Below, in pieces: positions 23,560 to 64,000 of a stretch of DNA of 64,000 bases. A program made the position numbers and the translations under genes. The notes under the pieces were generated by a model. The model made no database searches. It saw only the letters and a program-made list of their open reading frames with translations, and was not told where the DNA came from. The stretch spans positions 143,943,545 through 144,007,544 of the forward strand of contig NC_030680.2 in the NCBI RefSeq assembly GCF_000004195.4, in the 5' to 3' direction. The DNA is from Xenopus tropicalis (Eukaryota > Chordata > Amphibia > Anura > Pipidae). The stretch's first letter is position 1, and each line of letters begins with the position of its first letter.

Positions 23560-24352
23560 ATGGGAGCTATGTCAGGGGCTATATGGTCTTGCTGAACTAC
23601 AAACCACACTGGTGTTGTGCAATATAATAAGTGATAGGACGCCAGGAGCTCTTGCAGTTAACTGGATAATACTTTATTGGACAAGGCACATATGGAATAG
23701 TGCATCAGGGTATATACTCACAGTCACAGCAGTATAGAACTTGGTCACAGAGAATACAGCAGAAGTGACACTCAAGGTAACAGTATAGCCCACTTGGAGG
23801 ATATGCAGAGTATTAGCTGTATGCCAGGAATGGATGCCCTTTACTGGAACGGATCCCCTCCAGCCAACTATGGTTCAGGGTAAGGTACTGCCTGAATCCT
23901 GCGTCTTAACTGTGGTCCCTACAGCAAGGCATACAGAGCCTGGGTTAGACTAAACCCTTACAGTCTCCTTTGATGGGGCTAGTGCTGCCCTTACTAAATA
24001 AGCTATCTATGCTCACCACTCCTAGAGGGTGCTATTACATATAACTGTCTGTGCTGGCTTTATCTCATTCACGGGGCCCTGTCCCCGACTTACAAATCAG
24101 CAGTTCTCCTTACTGGGGCCAATGCCTCAGGCTCAGTGACATGAAGCCTCAGGACAACATCAGCCAAAGAGGAAGACACTTCCTTGTGCAAGACACTATA
24201 TAGTCTGCACAAGGGGAGTGGTCAACCTGGGCTAGACCTATAGGGGGTAGCCTAATACTGTAATCTGAGTGTAGAGGGCTCTGCCCTATTACAACACAGA
24301 TAACATAAAGATAGGGGATAACACCATAGGGAGCTTAACCCTATGGGTCCCT
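23560..24352 (-). mobile_element. possible solo LTR
   Basis: On the minus strand it starts tgtagggacccatagggtta and contains a late polyadenylation-like ccaataaagtattatccag before ending near ttgcacaaca. About 740-790 bp with TG...CA ends fits a solo LTR. I could not define a target-site duplication because the right flank is (TA)n. Confidence 0.35.
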
Positions 24353-24364
24353 ACATATATATAT

Positions 24365-24510
24365 ATATAATACCTTTTTGAATGACATTTGTAAGACCGT
24401 TTACTTTAGGCCTTTTTGTGGTTTTTGAATTATATTTTTGGTTCTCTTGTTTTTCAGTTCAGCATTTTAAGTGATCTAGTTGCTAGGGTCCCACTTTCCT
24501 TAGCAACCTT
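24365..24510. mobile_element. T2-like MITE fragment
   Basis: Only the ttcagttcagcattttaag ... gatctagttgctagggtccc ... ccttagcaacc stem part remains. Confidence 0.5.
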
Positions 24511-24857
24511 GTGTCATGGGCACTTGGTGATTAGCATTGCTGCCTTGTTGTCCTTGGGTCCTGAGTTTTCTTCCACCCCATTAATACCAGCCACATAGCG
24601 AATGCACAGCCTGCATGGCTAATTAGCAATTAATTTATATGCATACTGCATGGCTGTGCATAAATCGGTTCAGTCTGCAGCATGCACCCAAATTATTTGC
24701 TAATTAGCTGTGCACGATGTGCATTCACTATGTGGCTGGTATTAAAGTGGTGAGGTGGCAGCCCTATAATTATTATTAACATTTATTTATAAAGTGCCAA
24801 CATATTCTGCAGCGCTGTACAATAGGTACTACTTGAGCACTGTCTACAAAGAACTGG

Positions 24858-25027
24858 GGCTCATTTATCAACACTGGGCAAATTCACCTATGGGCGGTAA
24901 CCCATAGCAACCAGTCAGTGAGTGGCTTTTTTTCAGCCAGCTGCAGAGAGGACGATGACTGCAACAATTTGGTTGCCATGGGTGACTGCCCATGGGTTAA
25001 TTCGGTCAGTATTGATAAATGACCCCT
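24858..25027. mobile_element. fold-back MITE
   Basis: Ends are ggggctcatttatcaacact and agtattgataaatgaccccta, with gggcggtaacccatagcaac and gttgccatgggtgactgccc forming the stem. A fragment of the TAA-tailed repeat (24768-24830) is just upstream. Confidence 0.82.
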
Positions 25028-25123
25028 AAAAGGGGTCTTTCATTCCTCGTGTCTGGGTGGGTTTCCCCTGGGTACACTGGTGGTGAAATTGCCATTGTTT
25101 AGGAATGTTACTATTCTCATATA

Positions 25124-25434
25124 CAGGTATGGGATCCCTTATCTGGAAACCCATTATCCGGAAAGCCCATCTCCCATAGACTCCATTTTAATCAAATAAT
25201 TCAGAATTTTAAAACTGATTTCCTTTTTCTCTGTAATAATAAAACAGTACCTGTACTTGATCCCAACTAAGATATAATTACCCCTTATTGGGGGCAGAAC
25301 AGCCCTATTGGGTTTAATTAATGTTTTATTGATTTTTTTAGTAGACTTAAGGTATGGAGATCCAAATTACGGAAAGACCCCTTATCCGTAATACCCTTGG
25401 TCCCGAGCATTCTAGGTAACGGGTCCCATACCTG
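25124..25434 (+). mobile_element. TA-flanked MITE with a single internal unit
   Basis: Termini are caggtatgggatcccttatc and ggtaacgggtcccatacctg, flanked by TA (25122-25123, 25435-25436). It holds one copy of the 113-bp unit. This shows the unexpanded form of the element. Confidence 0.87.
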
Positions 25435-25436
25435 TA

Positions 25437-26345
25437 CATTAATCACTTTTAATGTTATACATCATGCCATTGTTATTGAAAGCAGCATCTCTCCTGTGTG
25501 TTATCTACCCTGCTTAGTCCCGACTCCTGAAACAATGTAGCAGAAGCCGCATAATGGAGTAGAACAGACTTCTGCTGCATTGTTTCAAGAGTCGGAACCC
25601 GAGAACAGAAAAGGAATCCGCCAATGCCGCTTTCAATGGCAACTCCATTTGCTGAGCCATCGGCACGTGGGCAATGAATGTTTATCGGGAAGTTGCTGGG
25701 AATGATCTATTTGGTCATTAGGCAAAGCCGAGGTTTGGGTGGGAATCCAGCTTTTTTTACCCCCACTGTTTCTGTGTATTTTTGTGCCTCCCCAACACTG
25801 GAAAGCAAACATTGTGTGGGTTTGTTTTAGTGAGGTTTGTAATCATCGCACACATCCAGACGGCTTACAAACCCCTTTGATACACCATCTGCCAGGCGCG
25901 CGGCCAGCAGGCAGCTTGTCACTTAGTTCAGGAGCTAGTGGGGGGTGGCAGTTGGGGGGGGGGGGGGGCATTTCTCTCCTTTTAACTAATAGAGATTTCA
26001 ATATTTGCTGAGATTCACAGGCAATTACCCAGAGAGGATGCTGCTATTTTACTCCCACGAGCACGAGGTGTGTAGTAGTGACAATAATAAAGCCCTTCTA
26101 TTCACCTACAATCTCTTGTTGGACCATGGAAATGGATTGTTTGTTTATATGGGGCTCCCCCCCCCTCACCCATCCCTCCTATTGTTTTCACTCCATTGTT
26201 GACGCAGAGAATTAGGGAAATGGGGCAGAACAATGTTCTTTTGTTTTGTTTCCCCTTTAACAAAGCATTGATTCAGTCCCAGTGATGCTAATGTTGTTTT
26301 CTTGAGATCCATGTTTGTATAACTCCGGCAGCCGCTAATATACTG
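25437..26345. other. non-coding, mostly unique
   Basis: 25530-25600 is a dispersed fragment (gtagcagaagccgc ... attgtttcaagagtcggaac). A G-run lies near 25955. No gene. Confidence 0.5.
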
Positions 26346-26660
26346 GGTCGGTCCTGGTTCACAAACAAACCAAGGCACACATACATGCTAGGCCCCATCA
26401 GCCAATGAATAGGCAGAGTTCTGCCTTTTGCTCCCACACTACTTCCTGTTACGGTTAGAGCTGCATCACTTCCTGTCAGCTGATCTCTGAGGGGGCACAC
26501 AGACCATCACTAAATGGCGGCTCAAGGGAAAGGATGTAAAAGGGCAATATTTACTGATATATATATTCCAGTTTGGGGAGATTCTTTAATAGGCCACTTA
26601 GTTTATATTATGTTATCTGTTGGTTAATTATTCATTCTTGAGGTATAGTTTTCCTTTTAA
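26346..26660 (-). repeat. composite dispersed repeat, inverted relative to 36562-36735
   Basis: 26390-26520 on the minus strand matches 36562-36735 (gatcagctgacaggaagtga, gggcctagcatgtatgtg). 26521-26655 matches 2166-2290. Confidence 0.8.
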
Positions 26661-27430
26661 AGGTAATCAAACAGGGGCGCTGGGTTATCAAATCGGGGCC
26701 TGATAAGCTCTTTAGCATCAAATTCTATGACAGATGAACCTTATTATCAGCTTGATGATTTCTGGCAACCCCTAGCTTCCTAATGGTAGCCCAGAGCCCA
26801 CTGAGCATGTGCGGTGCCACTGACACACAAATATAGCCTAACTAGATCCAAGATGGAGCTGGTGGGGACAACTTTGAAGGCCTGGGTTTTTATGGTTATA
26901 GGGTTGGTGCAGTAAGTACAATATATAAGACACAGCATTTCTAGGTAATTTTAATTTTTGGGTTTTAGTTCTCCTTTAATGGGAAATGTTTTGTGGTTTG
27001 CTTCTCTGTGACAAATGTTGACCACAGCGGTTCTCAAAATATTTGGTCCCCCAAATGCGGCAGCTCCTATCTCCTCCCGGCACGTCCCATTATGCATTGA
27101 GTTCATTTGGAAGCACAATTACAGCTACGTTGCCTTAATAACCCACCCTCCATGGAGGGACCTATCTGAAGCTTCCAACATTGCTGTTCCCATAGTTACC
27201 TAACTGGGCTGCCAATATTCTAGCTACATGAGAAGTTCAGACTACTGATGCTCCATTTATTCTGCTTGGGGAGCCCTGAGTCCGTGCCAGGCTTTGTTCC
27301 ACTACTGGTTTCTATGGACACCAGTCTATCTGTGTCAGGCTGCTCCCCTACTGGTTTCTCTGGTTACCTGCCCAGTCCCATTCCATTTGGGAAGGGTCCA
27401 TCCTTATGCTTACAGGGGTTAGTTTTCTTA
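26661..27430. other. non-coding stretch
   Basis: Nothing recognised beyond short dispersed words (ggttttagttctcctttaat). Confidence 0.5.
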
Positions 27431-27432
27431 TA

Positions 27433-28034
27433 CATGGGATCTGTTATCCAGAAAGTTTTGAATTACGGAAAGTCCATCTCCCATAGACTCCATTATAAGC
27501 AAATTTTGTAATAATAAAACAGTACCTGTACTTGATCCCAACTAAGATATAATTACCCCTTATTGGGGGCAAAACAGCCCTATTGGGTTTATTTAATGGT
27601 TAAATGATTCCCTTTTCTCTGTAATAATAAAACAGTACCTGTACTTGATCCCAACTAAGATATAATTACCCCTTATTGGGGGCAGAACAGCCCTATTGGG
27701 TTTATTTCATGGTTAAATGATTCCCTTTTCTCTGTAATAATAAAACAGTACCTGTACTTGATCCCAACTAAGATATAATTACCCCTTATTGGGGGCAGAA
27801 CAGCCCTATTGGGTTTATTTAATGGTTAAATGATTCCCTTTTCTCTGTAACAATAAAACAGTACCTGTACTTGATCCCAACTAAGATATAATTACCCCTT
27901 ATTGGGGGCAGAACAGCCCTATTGGGTATTAATGATTTTTCAGTGAACTTACTATGGTGATCCAAATTACAGAAAGACCCCCCCTATCCAGGTCCCCAGG
28001 TCCCGAGCATTCTGGGTAACGTGTCCCATTCCTG
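27433..28034 (+). mobile_element. TA-flanked MITE with about four 113-bp units
   Basis: The left end has decayed (catgggatctgttatccag); the right end is acgtgtcccattcctg. TA is present on both sides. The array is 27505-27930 in + orientation. Confidence 0.82.
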
Positions 28035-28461
28035 TATTCCCTTATTATATTTGTGCCTACCTCAGCTTTAATTTTATTTATTTTTTAACAATCTACCACG
28101 TCCTAATATTGTTTTCTTTGTTTACTGGGGACAAAACCAAGTGTGCGTGTAACATGAAAATAAGGTGGCTTTCTTCACTCTCCAATAAAGCAGTCCGGCT
28201 ATTTGCACAATGCACAGAACTGACAGCTGCTTTCACTGTTCTCTCCTATTGCCTCCCTTACTGACGCCAGATGCTGCATTCATTCATTCATCTGGTTCCT
28301 ACTGCCTGATAATTAGTGTAGCCAAAGTGGAACTTTTTATTTTGTTGGGAAGATTTGGGAGAAAAAATGTGCAGTCTTGTGGGTGAGAGCTACTGTATTG
28401 GTCTAGCCTAGCTGTAATCAAACTTTATTGGTTCAAGTCCCATTTGGAGTACCAACCTTTC
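28035..28461. other. non-coding stretch
   Basis: Unique sequence before the large satellite. No exon seen. Confidence 0.5.
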
Positions 28462-30347
28462 TTTAGGGCCCCCTTAGCTCATAACAAGGTTACAGATATA
28501 TAGAAACATTGGGGTAACAGTCACCCTGCTATAGTTCCAGGGGTACCCAGGGCACAAATAAGCACTCACCCCAAATCCCCCCCTAACTGACCTTCAGGCT
28601 GGGCCCCCTTAGCCCATAACAAGGTTACAGATATATAGAAACATTGGGGTAACAGTCACCCCGCTATAGTTCCAGGGGTACCCAGGGCACAAATAAGCAC
28701 TCACCCCAAATCCCCCCCTAACTGACCTTCAGGCTGGGCCCCCTTAGCCCATAACAAGGTTACAGATATATAGAAACATTGGGGTAACAGTCACCCTGCT
28801 ATAGTTCCAGGGGTACCCAGGGCACAAATAAGCACTCACCCCAAATCCCCCCCTAACTGACCTTCAGGCTGGGCCCCCTTAGCCCATAACAAGGTTACAG
28901 ATATATAGAAACATTGGGGTAACAGTCACCCCGCTATAGTTCCAGGGGTACCCAGGGCACAAATAAGAACTCACCCCAAATCCCCCCCTAACTGGCCTTC
29001 AGGCTGGGCCCCCTTAGCCCATAACAAGGTTACAGATATATAGAAACATTGGGGTAACAGTCACCCCGCTATAGTTCCAGGGGTACCCAGGGCACAAATA
29101 AGAACTCACCCCAAATCCCCCCCTAACTGGCCTTCAGGCTGGGCCCCCTTAGCCCATAACAAGGTTACAGATATATAGAAACATTGGGGTAACAGTCACC
29201 CTGCTATAGTTCCAGGGGTACCCAGGGTACAAATAAGCACTCACCCCAAATCCCCCCTAACTGGCCTTCAGGCTGGGCCCCCTTAGCCCATAACAAGGTT
29301 ACAGATATATAGAAACATTGGGGTAACAGTCACCCTGCTATAGTTCCAGGGGTACCCAGGGCACAAATAAGCACTCACCCCAAATCCCCCCCTAACTGGC
29401 CTTCAGGCTGGGCCCCCTTAGCCCATAACAAGGTTACAGATATATAGAAACATTGGGGTAACAGTCACCCCGCTATAGTTCCAGGGGTACCCAGGGCACA
29501 AATAAGCACTCACCCCAAATCCCCCCCTAACTGACCTTCAGGCTGGGCCCCCTTAGCCCATAACAAGGTTACAGATATATAGAAACATTGGGGTAACAGT
29601 CACCCTGCTATAGTTCCAGGGGTACCCAGGGCACAAATAAGCACTCACCCCAAATCCCCCCCTAACTGACCTTCAGGCTGGGCCCCCTTAGCCCATAACA
29701 AGGTTACAGATATATAGAAACATTGGGGTAACAGTCACCCCGCTATAGTTCCAGGGGTACCCAGGGCACAAATAAGAACTCACCCCAAATCCCCCCCTAA
29801 CTGGCCTTCAGGCTGGGCCCCCTTAGCCCATAACAAGGTTACAGATATATAGAAACATTGGGGTAACAGTCACCCCGCTATAGTTCCAGGGGTACCCAGG
29901 GCACAAATAAGAACTCACCCCAAATCCCCCCCTAACTGGCCTTCAGGCTGGGCCCCCTTAGCCCATAACAAGGTTACAGATATATAGAAACATTGGGGTA
30001 ACAGTCACCCTGCTATAGTTCCAGGGGTACCCAGGGTACAAATAAGCACTCACCCCAAATCCCCCCTAACTGGCCTTCAGGCTGGGCCCCCTTAGCCCAT
30101 AACAAGGTTACAGATATATAGAAACATTGGGGTAACAGTCACCCTGCTATAGTTCCAGGGGTACCCAGGGCACAAATAAGCACTCACCCCAAATCCCCCC
30201 CTAACTGGCCTTCAGGCTGGGCCCCCTTAGCCCATAACAAGGTTACAGATATATAGAAACATTGGGGTAACAGTCACCCCGCTATAGTTCCAGGGGTACC
30301 CAGGGCACAAATAAGCACTCACCCCAAATCCCCCCCTAACCCCATGA
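28462..30347 (-). repeat. 135-bp satellite, cluster 2, about 14 copies with higher-order structure
   Basis: The unit is the reverse complement of cluster 1 (aacaaggttacagatatata ... gtaacagtcaccctgctata ... ccaggggtacccagggcaca). Variant positions (ccctgct/ccccgct, gcactc/gaactc, ctgacc/ctggcc, gggcaca/gggtaca) follow the same order in units 2-7 and 8-13, so a six-unit block of 809 bp is repeated twice. Confidence 0.97.
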
Positions 30348-63049
<32,702 letters not shown>

Positions 63050-63606
63050 ATAAGGATATTGGCAGTCACTGAGGGGTTCTGTGCCCATATAAAGGCACAA
63101 GGCTGCAGGCTGAGTTATACAGGGAACTCTGAGTATCACTCATGTATTATAAGGGATAATGTACCCCCTACTGTAAATGATAAGGATATTAGCAGTCACT
63201 GAGGGGTTCTGTGCCCATATAAAGGCACAAGGCTGCAGGCTGAGTTATACAGGGAACTCTGAGTATCACTCATGTATTATAAGGGATAATGTACCCCCTA
63301 CTGTAAATGATAAGGATATTAGCAGTCACTGAGGGGTTCTGTGCCCCCCATATAAAGGCACAAGGCTGCAGGCTGAGTTATACAGGGAACTCTGAGTATC
63401 ACTCATGTATTATAAGGGATAATGTACCCCCTACTGTAAATGATAAGGATATTAGCAGTCACTGAGGGGTTCTGTGCCCATATAAAGGCACAAGGCTGCA
63501 GGCTGAGTTATACAGGGAACTCTGAGTATCACTCATGTATTATAAGGGATAATGTACCCCCTACTGTAAATGATAAGGATATTAGCAGTCACTGAGGGGT
63601 TCTGTC
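63050..63606. repeat. 130-bp tandem repeat, about 4.3 copies
   Basis: The unit is taaggatattagcagtcact then gaggggttctgtgcccatat ... ataatgtaccccctactgta. Spacings are 130, 130, 133 and 130 bp; one unit has a ccc insertion. Confidence 0.96.
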
Positions 63607-64000
63607 AGTTCAAGTCAGTCAAACCTAGTGAAAATAGGACTATTTACCATTTATAAGGGATTATTTTACTGGTTGTTAATGATGGTTGTGTTGTTGATGG
63701 CTGTGTTTCTACTGGGAAGTTCTATATTTACTCTAGCTCAGGCTGCCACCTGTCCATGGCCAATGTCTGGAACCGTCCCATGGTATTCCGGCTGATTCAC
63801 ACATAAGTCAAGAGAAGCAGTGGGGAAATGGTGCACTTGCCCTTGTGCCATATAAACAGCTTTAGTTTGCCTTTAATTTATTGCATTCTTATATTCCTAA
63901 TGTGGTTCTGCTGTGGTCATGTAGCAGGCCCTAGTCATCTTAGAAGAGATGGGAGCCTAGCGGGCCCAGGCCTAACCCCACCCGTGACCCCGTGACATTC
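63607..64000. other. non-coding end of window
   Basis: No exon or repeat recognised up to the window edge. Confidence 0.5.

Overview
This is vertebrate genomic DNA, almost certainly from a Xenopus frog (X. tropicalis is most likely; I cannot exclude another species). Two lines of evidence agree. Ten spliced exons encode a protein very close to vertebrate MAGI-1, and the introns are filled with repeat types typical of Xenopus: TTAA-ended T2-like MITEs, TA-flanked MITEs, hAT-like MITEs and many minisatellites. There is no sign of prokaryotic organisation. None of the six-frame open frames is an intact stand-alone gene.

The only gene I can support is magi1 (membrane-associated guanylate kinase, WW and PDZ domain containing 1), on the + strand. 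Ten exons (31208-31327, 39909-40118, 43493-43697, 46314-46396, 50942-50977, 57251-57308, 58930-59012, 60789-60890, 61718-61900, 61994-62614) have AG acceptors, GT donors and matching phases, and join into one uninterrupted 1701-nt frame (567 codons). It encodes the degenerate guanylate-kinase-like region, a linker, WW1, a 12-codon microexon insert, WW2, a second linker, the PDZ with a split GFGF-containing fold, and one further complete PDZ. The N-terminal part (first PDZ, start of the GK region) and the C-terminal PDZs lie outside the window or were not found. MAGI-1 is a junctional and synaptic scaffold. The GK-like, WW and PDZ modules here recruit partners and have no known catalytic role.

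Layout. 1-31207: no exon recognised; probably upstream intron of magi1 (possibly intergenic), with minisatellites of 51, 43, 48, 135, 26 and 113 bp, a second large 135-bp satellite cluster, many MITE copies, a possible solo LTR and some unique blocks. 31208-62614: the magi1 exons and nine introns, each intron except the 93-bp one carrying repeats. These include arrays of 50, 31, 112-113, 82, 104, 49 and 22 bp. 62615-64000: start of the next intron, with a 130-bp array.

Roughly a quarter of the window is tandem repeat. The most interesting structure is in these repeats. A 113-bp unit has expanded independently inside copies of one TA-flanked MITE. A 135-bp satellite lies in two inverted clusters, one with a six-unit (809-bp) higher-order repeat. 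Minisatellites appear to have been seeded from pieces of dispersed elements, and two arrays begin just downstream of magi1 splice donors. A 76-bp inverted repeat with one mismatch lies in the intron before the WW2 exon. I found no CRISPR, tRNA, rRNA or new protein-coding system.
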